Assembly: GCA_037442205.1 (NCBI GenBank)
Contig: JBBIQS010000059.1
Coordinates: 1 to 50,086 of the forward strand
Length of the DNA: 50,086 nucleotides
Origin: JBBIQS01 sp037442205
GTDB taxonomy: Bacteria > Myxococcota > Myxococcia > Myxococcales > UBA5297
Direction of reading: 5' to 3'
The notes under the pieces were generated by a model that ran no database searches, was not told the DNA's origin, and saw nothing but the letters and a program-made list of their open reading frames with translations. Below are positions 31,756-39,224 of this stretch, piece after piece. Both the position numbers and the translations under genes were made by a program. How positions within the stretch are numbered: position 1 is the stretch's first letter; every line of letters starts with the position of its first letter.

Positions 31756-32436
31756 ATGCGCCCCGACGTTGCTAAGCAGAGGTTCGAGGAGCTGGAGAAG
31801 AGGGCCACCGAGATCGCGGCGACGCGCGAAGCGGGGGAGAGGTGTCCCGACGGCTCGTTCAAGTACCACGTTGCCCGCCCTGCGTTCATGGAGTGGGGCA
31901 CGGGGGTCTTGGATCTGCTTCAGCAGTCCTGCGGTGAGCAGAGCGTCTACTTCCGTGAGTTCAAGCTCCGGTACGAAAAGTTCCACGGGCGCGAGTCGAG
32001 GTTCCAGGAGGCGAAAGCCATCTTCGATGCGGCTCGGGACGCCTACTTCAAGGGCTACCTGCCGAACTTGACCGAAGTGGTACACGCCAGCGTCTTCAGC
32101 GACTACCTGAGCGCCGCAGATTACTTGAACGGCGAAGGCTACAAGGATCCCGCCGCCGTCATCGCCGGGAGCACGTTGGAGCAGCACCTGCGGGCCCTCT
32201 GCCAGAAGCAGGGCGTCGCGGTCCTAGACGCCAACGGCAAGCCGAAGAAAGCCGATCTCATCAATGCGGAGTTGTGTAAGGCCAACGCCTACAGCGGCAC
32301 AGAGCAGAAGCAGGTCACCGCTTGGCTCAGCATTCGGAACCATGAAGCGCACGGGCACTACTCCGAGTACACGAAGGAGCAGGCCGCGTTGCTCATCCAA
32401 GGCGTGCGGGACTTCGTGACCAGGCATCCCGCCTAG
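31756..32436 (+). CDS. Candidate HEPN-domain protein
   Basis: A 226-aa protein. The C-terminal ~100 residues begin AGSTLEQHLRALCQKQGV and contain SIRNHEAHGHYSEYT, giving R194-N195-x3-H199, the RNxxxH motif of HEPN ribonuclease domains. HEPN proteins act in toxin-antitoxin, abortive infection and RNA-processing systems. The N-terminal ~110 residues are helical and unrecognised. GGAGGAG lies 9 bases before ATG. It is followed 48 bases later by another gene on the same strand, so the two may form a pair. The motif alone is short, so the call is tentative. Confidence 0.6.
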   Translation: MRPDVAKQRFEELEKRATEIAATREAGERCPDGSFKYHVARPAFMEWGTGVLDLLQQSCGEQSVYFREFKLRYEKFHGRESRFQEAKAIFDAARDAYFKGYLPNLTEVVHASVFSDYLSAADYLNGEGYKDPAAVIAGSTLEQHLRALCQKQGVAVLDANGKPKKADLINAELCKANAYSGTEQKQVTAWLSIRNHEAHGHYSEYTKEQAALLIQGVRDFVTRHPA

Positions 32437-32484
32437 ATCTACCTCGCCTCGGCGGTGACCGAGGCAGGGTGAAGAGAGGACGAC

Positions 32485-33330
32485 ATGGTGAACATCGACG
32501 ATGCGAATTTTAGCTTCTCCGCCGGCACGCCGACCATCTCGCAGGTCATCGGTCGAGGACTGGTGCTTGGTCTTCCGGTCCAGGTCGATGCCAGGAAGTA
32601 CGGTCGGACTGAGCAGTCATCTAAGGTGAGGATCAGCATTCGCCCGTCCGAGCTGAAGCTCTACGAAAAGCTGGTTGGCCTGACGCTGCCCGATCAAACG
32701 CACGGGATGGAGATCACCTCGACCAACACGACCCAGCTCTTCCCGCGTATCCAGATCTCGGGGGATGCTTTGCTTGAGCTTGAGGCTGCTCGGGCTGGAC
32801 GGGCCGCTGAGTTCACTCTGGCCGCCCGCCTTGTTGTTCAGGGAGAGAGGGGGGACCAGATCCCAGAGGAGGGCATCAAGTTCCGCGTCGCAGCGAGCGA
32901 TTGGACTGACATGTTGACCCGAGTTGGTCTCTTCAGCTCGCTCATTGTGGAAGTTCCGTTGTCCGGGTCGCTCGATCCGACGACCAACGGGCATCTTCAG
33001 GGCGAGCTGCGTCGGGCAGAAAGGCTTTACCAGCAAGGTGACTTCACCTCTGCGGTCGCCACTCTGCGAGATGTTTGGGATCCCGTGGTGAAGGAACTCG
33101 ACCCTTCCGGCAAATGGGACACGATCTTCGACAAGAAGCTGCCCACGCAGATGGCATCGGAGATGAAGGACTACGCCACGCGCCTCCGCGCCATCATCAA
33201 CAAGGGTCATCATCGCCAGGAAAAGGCGGCCTCGGGCGTCACCTTGTACGACTTCTCCGCCGCCGACGCCGAGTTCGCCTACCAGACGATGATGAGCTTC
33301 CTTCGCTACCTCGGGAAGCTCGCCCGCTAG
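32485..33330 (+). CDS. Hypothetical protein, possible partner of the HEPN-like gene
   Basis: A 281-aa protein. About residues 1-165 look beta-rich (KVRISIRPSELKLYEKLVGL, AEFTLAARLVVQGERGDQIP). About 170-281 are helical: LRRAERLYQQGDFTSAVATL, then TRLRAIINKGHHRQEK with R235-x6-H242, and a final FAYQTMMSFLRYLGKL. The helical part has the look of HEPN/abortive-infection C-terminal domains. GAGAGGA lies 5 bases upstream of ATG. No certain family. It ends 54 bases before a convergent gene. Confidence 0.55.
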   Translation: MVNIDDANFSFSAGTPTISQVIGRGLVLGLPVQVDARKYGRTEQSSKVRISIRPSELKLYEKLVGLTLPDQTHGMEITSTNTTQLFPRIQISGDALLELEAARAGRAAEFTLAARLVVQGERGDQIPEEGIKFRVAASDWTDMLTRVGLFSSLIVEVPLSGSLDPTTNGHLQGELRRAERLYQQGDFTSAVATLRDVWDPVVKELDPSGKWDTIFDKKLPTQMASEMKDYATRLRAIINKGHHRQEKAASGVTLYDFSAADAEFAYQTMMSFLRYLGKLAR

Positions 33331-33384
33331 GTGCTGTGAGACGTGGAGAACAATGCCGCTCAGGGAAAGCAGACAGGAGCACGA

Positions 33385-34473
33385 TCAACGGCCCGCCTTC
33401 TCCCACGGCAGAGGAATCCTCGGCGGCTGCCAGTTGAAGTCCACGCCATCGACCGCGAAGGAGACGGGCTGGCGCGGCTGCATCCGCTCCACGTCAGGCG
33501 CGAGCTGTCCTCGCATGAGATCGGTCATCATCTTCGTGAACCTGTCGTCGAACGCCCCTCGGATCGCTTCTATCTCCCGAGGCCCGGCCGCGTGCGGCGA
33601 CAACCTGTAGAAGACGTAGGAGTCGAAGCCGTTCGTCTCCATCCAGATCGTGATGCTGATGATGGCGTCGAACTGGCTGGAGTCCTTCTTCGCGTACCGT
33701 TCTACTTGCTCGGCGAACAGGTCGTGGGGGTAGCTCGCGAAGCCGGTGTTCATGAGGATGAGGCCGCCCCGGAGCCCCGGGTTGCCAAGAAGGGCCTTCG
33801 TCGCCTTCACCTGCCTTGACGCCTTCTTGACGTGGCCATGTATCGGGCCCCCAAGGATGTCCAGGTAGGTTCTGAGGTCGGTCTTGGATAGCCTCGCCGG
33901 ATCCAGAGGGACCGACGGCTGGCCAGGGAAGTAGGGCGCGAACAACGCGGCTAGCCTTTCCTGGTGTCCCCCCTTCTCCTGGGCGTCCTCTTGCAGATCC
34001 TTCAGCTCGAACACGTAGTCGCCGAGCAGGAAGTCGGCGTTGAGGGTCGCCTGCGCTGAGCTGTCCTCCACGAGCCGGCGTCCGCCCGCGTCCTGGATGA
34101 CCTCCGTCATGAAAGACTCGCTGATTCGAGCGGGCCGAATCAGCGGTGGTCCGTCCCTGCCGGCACCGAAGTGCTCCGGGAAGACCTTAAAGAAGATCCC
34201 CTCCTGCTGAGCCAAGACGTATGCTGCCCAGACTTCGCCTCCCTCGGCGCGCACACGCTGCTCGATGAGTGTGCTTTTGTTGATGCACTCCAGCAGCGAC
34301 CACCTGCGGCGCTCCAACTCAGCGCGAGCAGTGCCAAGGGCCCGCTCCCGATCCGCGTCCCTTACGAACATGCAGATCTTGGCGGTCTGCCACTCGAAGT
34401 ACTCAGGATGATCTCTGCTCGGCTTGGCCCGAACGACGATGTTCTGGATGTCGCCTCCAGGTGCTCCTGTCAT
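33385..34473 (-). CDS. Putative PD-(D/E)XK-fold nuclease-like protein
   Basis: A 362-aa protein with a plausible nuclease core: NADFLLGDYVFELKDLQED gives D147, E156 and K158 (D-x8-E-x-K), and Q221 in KKASRQVKATKALLG sits where many PD-(D/E)XK enzymes have a helical Gln. The following strand is GGLILMNTGFAS. N- and C-termini are unrecognised. GGAGG lies 9 bases before ATG. It is the third gene of a minus-strand group with the ParB/MT-A70 methyltransferase, which would fit a modification-linked nuclease. Function is inferred from motif only. Confidence 0.55.
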   Translation of the reverse strand: MTGAPGGDIQNIVVRAKPSRDHPEYFEWQTAKICMFVRDADRERALGTARAELERRRWSLLECINKSTLIEQRVRAEGGEVWAAYVLAQQEGIFFKVFPEHFGAGRDGPPLIRPARISESFMTEVIQDAGGRRLVEDSSAQATLNADFLLGDYVFELKDLQEDAQEKGGHQERLAALFAPYFPGQPSVPLDPARLSKTDLRTYLDILGGPIHGHVKKASRQVKATKALLGNPGLRGGLILMNTGFASYPHDLFAEQVERYAKKDSSQFDAIISITIWMETNGFDSYVFYRLSPHAAGPREIEAIRGAFDDRFTKMMTDLMRGQLAPDVERMQPRQPVSFAVDGVDFNWQPPRIPLPWEKAGR

Positions 34474-34585
34474 GTCTCATCGCCTCCACGGCCCCGGCAG
34501 CTTGAAGGGCAGAGCCAAATGCGCCGGGGTGATGTTCATCCACGCGCGCCCCCGACGCCCACCGTCCCCGGCACGGTAGAACAGC

Positions 34586-35206
34586 TCAGGCGATACGACC
34601 GCTCAGACAAGGCCGGCCATCTTGAATCCAGGCGCTGGAACGGGCCACGCGCTCGGCCCAGAGCGCGACTTCGCACATATAGAGAAGGCGCTGGAGTACC
34701 ATCCCGATGTAGTTGTCGCGGTGGGGCCGGATGCGAAGCCAGTCAGCCTCCAGATCCTCCGCCGAGTGGAAAACCTCGGCGTTGCAGACGATGTTGACGA
34801 GCTGCGGGGCCGAGTACTCAATCTCCTTCCCCGTCTTCGGCTCGATCACGAAGAAGCGAAGTGCCCCAGGCTTGTCGTCCCAGGACAGATTCGCTTTCGC
34901 CTGCTTCACCTGCTTGCGATCATCGTCCGTACCATAGCGGCCGATCAGATTCAGGATCTTGAAGATCGAGGTCGGTTCGTCGTTGGCGACGAGCTTCCTG
35001 GCGATGGTAAGGAACGACCGAACATCGTCCGCGTCGTAGTCGGGCGTCTGAATGAGCCATGTCCCGTCCGGCTGCTTCCACATCCTGGTCGCGTGGTCCT
35101 GCTTGTTCCAGTCGCGGACAAGCCGGCAGCTCCGAATGTCGGAGCAGACGCGGGGCAGTACGGCGAGCGTTCTCCGTTCTGGAGCGGTGAAGGTGGGCGC
35201 ACTCAC
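34586..35206 (-). CDS. Hypothetical protein coupled to the ParB/MT-A70 gene
   Basis: A 206-aa protein starting with GTG that overlaps the stop of the upstream methyltransferase gene by GTGA, so translation is coupled. Visible segments include DYDADDVRSFLTIARKLVAN, KQVKQAKANLSWDDKPGALR and YIGMVLQRLLYMCEVALWAE. No family, signal peptide or membrane segment is recognised. Coupling suggests a joint role with the DNA/RNA adenine methyltransferase. Confidence 0.6.
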   Translation of the reverse strand: MSAPTFTAPERRTLAVLPRVCSDIRSCRLVRDWNKQDHATRMWKQPDGTWLIQTPDYDADDVRSFLTIARKLVANDEPTSIFKILNLIGRYGTDDDRKQVKQAKANLSWDDKPGALRFFVIEPKTGKEIEYSAPQLVNIVCNAEVFHSAEDLEADWLRIRPHRDNYIGMVLQRLLYMCEVALWAERVARSSAWIQDGRPCLSGRIA

Positions 35207-36351
35207 GAACCGACGCCTCTCCGGAGAGGGACCACGTTGTCGGCGTCCGCCCCGTCCAGCTCGCCCCCGCTCGTGACCCAGCCTCTTCGTCTTCGCCTTG
35301 CGAAAAGCTCCAACTTAGGCCCGGCCGGACAAAGACCTTCCACCAAATTGTAGAACGCCTCCGGCTTCTGCGAGTGCGCCCGGCTCTGCTCCCTGATCAG
35401 TGTCGCCGGCCGCCGGACGGAGATTATCGGGGTGCCCTTGGTCGCCAAGATGCAGTGCTCGGTCTGGCCTCGCAGCCAAAATCCGAGGCGCGGGATCACC
35501 TTGTCCCAGGTGAGAATCGACTTGGGCTCGAAGCCCCAGCTCTCCAGCACGTGGAACGCGTCGTGCATCTTCGAGTTGGTGGTCCACAGCCAGACGATGC
35601 AGTCGGAGGTCGCCGGGATCTTCAAGGAGGCGATCTCCTCGTCGCTCATCGTCGGATAGTCAGGCGCGCCCTCGCGCCGCTGGTCGTCGTCCTCGAAATA
35701 CCGCCACGGCGGGTCAATCACGATCACGGGATAGCGGCCCTTCGGCATCTCGTACGAGGAGATCGCCGCGACCTGCTTCTCGCGCGTGATCACCCGGAGC
35801 GCGCCGGCAAGCGTGAGGTAGCCCCGCTCGACCTGCCGGGCGAGCTTGGGGTCCTCGTGCAGGATCTGCTTCGCTGCCTCGACGTATCGGGAACCCACCC
35901 CCAGGGACTTGGCGGCGTGCTCGCTCGCCTTGCCGGGTGCGGAGCGCATTCGTGCGCTGCTCAGGTTCGAGCGGACCTTGTGTCCGAGCTGGCGGTGGCG
36001 CTGCGTCGCCGATTGGCGCAGTCGATCCCTCGCCTCAGCCTCGAACAAGGGCAGTGCTTTGGCGGCGATCATCGCCTCCTGGCTCTTGGTCAGGTGTCGC
36101 CGCCGGAGGTTGGCGCTCAGCACGTAGGCCGTGGGGCTTGATCCCTCGAACTCGACGAAGCGGGGCTTCACCTTGGCGATCCCGCAGGCGAGGAGCCGGT
36201 TCCGGCCGTCGAGAACCTTGCCGTCGAGGAGGACGACGGGGTGCTGGAGGCCGTTGATCTCGATGTCGTTTGCGAGAGCCAGCAGCTCGGGCCGGCGAAG
36301 AAGTGGCAGTAGGTTGGCGGCAGGATGCGCGGCATGTCCGGCGAAAAGCAT
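35203..36351 (-). CDS. ParB-like domain fused to MT-A70 adenine methyltransferase
   Basis: A 382-aa fusion. Residues about 5-85 are a ParB N-terminal domain (HPAANLLPLLRRPELLALAN, LQHPVVLLDGKVLDGRNRLL). About 135-200 hold a KorB/ParB-like HTH (AAKSLGVGSRYVEAAKQIL, GYLTLAGALRVI). About 215-350 form an MT-A70 domain with catalytic DPPW (VIVIDPPWRYF) and LTWDKVIPRLGFWLRGQTEH. MT-A70 enzymes transfer methyl groups to adenine N6 in DNA or RNA. Such fusions are frequent on phages and plasmids. The RBS is weak. The gene begins beside an iteron array that could be its operator or ParB-type binding site. Confidence 0.88.
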   Translation of the reverse strand: MLFAGHAAHPAANLLPLLRRPELLALANDIEINGLQHPVVLLDGKVLDGRNRLLACGIAKVKPRFVEFEGSSPTAYVLSANLRRRHLTKSQEAMIAAKALPLFEAEARDRLRQSATQRHRQLGHKVRSNLSSARMRSAPGKASEHAAKSLGVGSRYVEAAKQILHEDPKLARQVERGYLTLAGALRVITREKQVAAISSYEMPKGRYPVIVIDPPWRYFEDDDQRREGAPDYPTMSDEEIASLKIPATSDCIVWLWTTNSKMHDAFHVLESWGFEPKSILTWDKVIPRLGFWLRGQTEHCILATKGTPIISVRRPATLIREQSRAHSQKPEAFYNLVEGLCPAGPKLELFARRRRRGWVTSGGELDGADADNVVPLRRGVGS

Positions 36352-36412
36352 GCGGCTACATCATTCCACCAAGCTCCATCTTCCACCAGCACGCCGGCCA
36401 GGTTGGTGGCTT

Positions 36413-36677
36413 TGGCGAGTGCAGCGCAAGCAGGGCGCTGAACCTCGGTCGATGGGAGCACACTGCTGCGGCGGCAACACCGTGGCATCCAGGGCTCGGG
36501 GCAGGAGGCCGACGACGGTGAGCCCGAGGATGTCACCGCACTCGCCAGTAGCCCTGCACCGCAGCCGCCACCTGCTGGCGAGTGCGATGCCGCCAACTGG
36601 CGAGTGCGATGACGGCCGAATCAGCCCAGGTGGCGAGTGCGGTGACAGCGGGGGGCTGAAGTGGCGAGTGCGGTGAC
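36413..36677. repeat. Iteron-like repeats TGGCGAGTGCGRTGAC
   Basis: Direct copies at 36576-36591 (one mismatch), 36598-36613, 36631-36646 and 36662-36677, an inverted copy at 36532-36547, and a 10-base partial copy at 36413-36422. Start-to-start distances of direct copies are 22, 33 and 31 bases, close to two or three helical turns, so all would face the same side of DNA. This phasing is expected for binding by an initiator, ParB-like or repressor protein. Confidence 0.85.
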
Positions 36678-36803
36678 AAGATCCGGCCTCAAGAGCAGGC
36701 ATAACCGTGCAGAGGAGATCGGAAGAGCCGAGTCTCGCGGAATCCGGAACAAGAATAAACATGAAGAGAGAAGAAGCTTCTTGAAAAGAGATAAGGGAAC
36801 TGC

Positions 36804-36861
36804 GCGAGCGCTGGGGCGCTCGCAGCCTCCTCCACCGGCAAGGCGGAAAAGCCGGTGGAGG
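36804..36861. repeat. Two adjacent perfect hairpins
   Basis: Hairpin one: GCGAGCGC (36804-36811) with GCGCTCGC (36816-36823), 4-base loop. Hairpin two: CCTCCACCGGC (36829-36839) with GCCGGTGGAGG (36851-36861), 11-base loop. No T-run follows on either strand. They may terminate the upstream minus-strand gene, or be part of an origin. Confidence 0.6.
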
Positions 36862-36937
36862 TTGAGCCTTCCACCAGAGGACTTCGGAAAGCTGGAGAAG
36901 AAGAGAACTGGAAAAGAAGGATTCCGCCGCCAGCCCG

Positions 36938-37858
36938 TTACTCGATGGCATCGCCGGCACCCTCGGCAATGGCCAAAGGAGCGTCCCCAGGGCCGCTGGC
37001 GGCCTCGGCGCTGGCCTGCTGGCCTCCGACCATGGCCCGGCCCGTCTCACCGCGCAGGGCGCGGAAATCGCGGCTTCTGAGCATGTCGAACGCCCTGCGG
37101 CCATGCCAAGCCCGCTTGTGCCCCACCAAAGGCGTGAACCGCATGGCAATGGCATCGAGGAAGCCGAGAGCGTCAAGCCTGCGGAGGGCGCTGCGCGCCC
37201 TGGCGTACCCGCAGCCGGTGGCGCTACCGAGTCCCAGCTTGCCGTCCCAGACCTCGCAGCAGAGGGGGATGACGGAGCGCCGCTTTTCGGTGATGTAGCC
37301 CTTGGCGATGAAGTGGCGCTGCTCCTCCTCGGCCGCCTCGTAGAGCCTGCTGAGGAAGTAGAAGTCGAAGCTCTTCCGAACGCAGAAGACGGCGGCGGCC
37401 GGCACGGGGACGAAGGCCGTCAGCAGCTCGGGCAATTTGTTCGAGGTGGGCAACTGCACGGACCAGCGGCCCCGGTCCCCGATGGCGCGCTCGATGCCTT
37501 TGGCCGCTAGCCAGTCCTGCACCAACTTCCACCGCTGGCGCGGCAGCCCGAACATCTCGGCCACGGTCTTGGGCTTGAGGAAGCACGGGCCGGCAACGCT
37601 GAAGTACCTGAGCGCGGTGTCCACCCGCAGGCCGAGGAGGGCGAGCGACTCGCGGGAGGTGCGCCGCTCCCACGGTTCCGACAAAGGGCCGCAGTGCCTT
37701 GAGTTGACCCGTTCAACGTAGCCGGCGCGGATGTAGTCCAAAAGCACGTTGAGCAGAGCCAGCGAGACCAAGGCGGTGGACTGAGGGATGAAGATGTCCG
37801 GCTGCATCTGGCCCCCAGTGGGCTGAGGGCTTGGTGTGGAGGAAGTAGTAGACTGCAT
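36938..37858 (-). CDS. Winged-helix-like protein, possible replication initiator
   Basis: A 306-aa basic protein with no family I can name. Two stretches look like winged helices: LKPKTVAEMFGLPRQRWKLV (about 95-115) and GLGSATGCGYARARSALRRL followed by DALGFLDAIAMRF (about 210-245). The N-terminus is Ser/Thr/Pro-rich and the C-terminus Ala/Gly-rich. GGAG lies about 8 bases before ATG. Its gene ends next to an iteron array, which together with the two winged helices suggests a Rep- or regulator-type protein. This is inference from context. Confidence 0.5.
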   Translation of the reverse strand: MQSTTSSTPSPQPTGGQMQPDIFIPQSTALVSLALLNVLLDYIRAGYVERVNSRHCGPLSEPWERRTSRESLALLGLRVDTALRYFSVAGPCFLKPKTVAEMFGLPRQRWKLVQDWLAAKGIERAIGDRGRWSVQLPTSNKLPELLTAFVPVPAAAVFCVRKSFDFYFLSRLYEAAEEEQRHFIAKGYITEKRRSVIPLCCEVWDGKLGLGSATGCGYARARSALRRLDALGFLDAIAMRFTPLVGHKRAWHGRRAFDMLRSRDFRALRGETGRAMVGGQQASAEAASGPGDAPLAIAEGAGDAIE

Positions 37859-37960
37859 GTCGTCGTCTCCGAACGCCGCGCCCTTGACCTTGGCGGGTTG
37901 GGCGCGGTGTTCGCATCTCGGGCGCGGAGAGCGCCCACAGCCGCCACCACGGCGGCAGCG

Positions 37961-38203
37961 TCATCTCTTGGAGGAAGCAGCGGCGACTCGTTCAGCGATC
38001 TCGTCGCCGAGCCGCTGACGGACTGCTTCGAGTGGAACGAGCAGGCAGCGGCGACCGACGCGGAGTGCACCGAGAGCGCGGGCAAGGCGATAGGCGCTCG
38101 CTTCCGAGATCGGCAGAACCGCCCGTAGGCTGGCGGCGCGGACGAAGTGGGGTTGATCGGGGTGCTGCGGCGAGGGGGTGGACGGAGTGGAAGATCGGCT
38201 CAT
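37961..38203 (-). CDS. Small HTH DNA-binding protein
   Basis: An 80-aa protein with an excisionase/AlpA-like helix-turn-helix: VLPISEASAYRLARALGALR, then VGRRCLLVPLEAVRQRLGDE. The N-terminus is Ser/Pro-rich. The ATG at 38203 is chosen; an in-frame GTG at 38218 has GGAG but only three bases away. It lies 102 bases upstream of the winged-helix gene on the same strand and may be its cotranscribed regulator. Confidence 0.65.
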   Translation of the reverse strand: MSRSSTPSTPSPQHPDQPHFVRAASLRAVLPISEASAYRLARALGALRVGRRCLLVPLEAVRQRLGDEIAERVAAASSKR

Positions 38204-38428
38204 GCTCGACTCGCACACAAACTCCGCTCCCAGGGCGGTGCCATGGGGTCGGGGATGCGCGCCGAGTGAGGATGAGGTGGTGGAGGGGTTGCTGCCTCCC
38301 TCCTCCGAGGGTCCCGTCGTCGTCGCTTTGGCCTCGTTGCGATGCCCCGCGCCGAGTTCAACACGGCAACTGTACGGTTCCAGGTAGATCCGTCAAGAGG
38401 ACCCGGGCTGTCACGAGTGTCAGGACCG

Positions 38429-38743
38429 TCAACGACCACGTGGTCGCCGACGTGCTGGCGACTCCGCCGGGGAGCTGGCTTCCCTGTTCAAGCCGTCTGA
38501 TGCGGTCCCCGCCGCCTGGGCGGCGAGACGCTCGAAGACCGCGCGCTCGGGCACCCGTGCGAAGGCTTCCTCAATCAACTGGATCAGGGTGTCGTTGAGC
38601 GAGAACCCGCGTGAGGCCGCGAGGATCTTGATCGGTCTGTGCAGCGACTCGGGCAGTCGCAACATCAACGACTTCGCCGGACCGAGGGTGCTTCGGTACG
38701 CAGGGCGTCCCTTTCTCCGGTTCGCTGGATTTGGCTGCGCCAT
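38429..38743 (-). CDS. Ribbon-helix-helix type regulator
   Basis: A 104-aa protein. After a basic N-terminus, SLMLRLPESLHRPIKILAAS then RGFSLNDTLIQLIEEAF has the strand-helix-helix pattern of RHH (Arc/CopG-like) DNA-binding proteins. The C-terminal tail is Ala/Arg-rich. The start at 38743 is fixed by GGGAGG 7 bases upstream. It is divergent from the gene at 38826, and the shared 82-base gap holds the TTGTGGTATCA operator, so autoregulation or repression of the divergent operon is plausible. Confidence 0.75.
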   Translation of the reverse strand: MAQPNPANRRKGRPAYRSTLGPAKSLMLRLPESLHRPIKILAASRGFSLNDTLIQLIEEAFARVPERAVFERLAAQAAGTASDGLNREASSPAESPARRRPRGR

Positions 38744-38791
38744 GAAGGGCCTCCCAGGCTCTCTCTTCCACCTAGCACTTCCAGAACGACA

Positions 38792-38822
38792 TTGACAAGC
38801 GCAATACATTGTGGTATCAGAA
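38792..38822 (+). promoter_or_regulatory. Rightward promoter with TTGTGGTATCA operator half-site
   Basis: TTGACA (38792-38797), a 17-base spacer, and TATCAG (38815-38820). The half-site TTGTGGTATCA (38809-38819) overlaps the -10 box, so a bound repressor would block RNA polymerase. The predicted transcription start (about 38827) coincides with the ATG at 38826, implying a leaderless or nearly leaderless message. The segment matches the promoter at 30484-30514 at 24 of 31 positions. Confidence 0.65.
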
Positions 38823-38825
38823 TTC

Positions 38826-39224
38826 ATGTCCTCGACGACGCCCTCAAAGCGCCCGATCAAGTCGCTCTCCTTCGCCGCAGAGGCCAACGATCTCGAAGGC
38901 GCTCTCGTCGGCGCGCTCTGCATGGCCGAGTCGATGTCCGAGAGCACCATTGAACCAACCAGCGGTCGCACAGCCGAGGCTCTTCGAGGACTTCTGACGC
39001 TCGTCGCGTCCCGCCTCTCGCTGGTCAAGCAAGTCGCCACGGGTCAGGTCGATCCTGCCGTGCTGCTCACCGAGACCAACTCAGTCCCCATCGAGGTGGA
39101 TTCGGTCAACGGCCTGTTGGTGGAAGTCTGGGCTCGCCGCCGGCAAGTCCAGACAGCCGAGGAGGAGGTCGAGCGGCTCCGGAACGCGCTCGGCATCACC
39201 CGCAGGCCCGGGAGGGACTCCTGA
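38826..39224 (+). CDS. Hypothetical protein at head of recombinase operon
   Basis: A 132-aa protein, helical and acidic: ALRGLLTLVASRLSLVKQVA, then RRRQVQTAEEEVERLRNALG near the C-terminus. No family is recognised. ATG at 38826 is only six bases after the promoter -10 box; the in-frame GTG at 38811 lies inside the promoter and is unlikely. Its stop overlaps the ATG of the broken resolvase gene by one base (TGATG). Confidence 0.6.
   Translation: MSSTTPSKRPIKSLSFAAEANDLEGALVGALCMAESMSESTIEPTSGRTAEALRGLLTLVASRLSLVKQVATGQVDPAVLLTETNSVPIEVDSVNGLLVEVWARRRQVQTAEEEVERLRNALGITRRPGRDS

Larger units (their letters stand above)
36352..36937. other. Gene-free region with iterons and palindromes (candidate origin/partition locus)
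   Basis: These 586 bases lie between the ParB/MT-A70 start and the stop of a winged-helix protein gene. They contain a 16-base repeat in several copies (36413-36677), an AT-richer purine-biased stretch (about 36720-36800), a 12-base palindrome AAGAAGCTTCTT (36771-36782) and two perfect hairpins (36804-36861). No coding sequence is supported. The combination is that of plasmid-type origins or partition sites. A DnaA box was not found. Confidence 0.55.

Noticed and set aside
36576..36677. Direct repeats that could suggest a CRISPR array
   Set aside because: Spacers are 6, 17 and 15 bases, far too short, one further copy is inverted, and no cas gene is present; iterons fit better.
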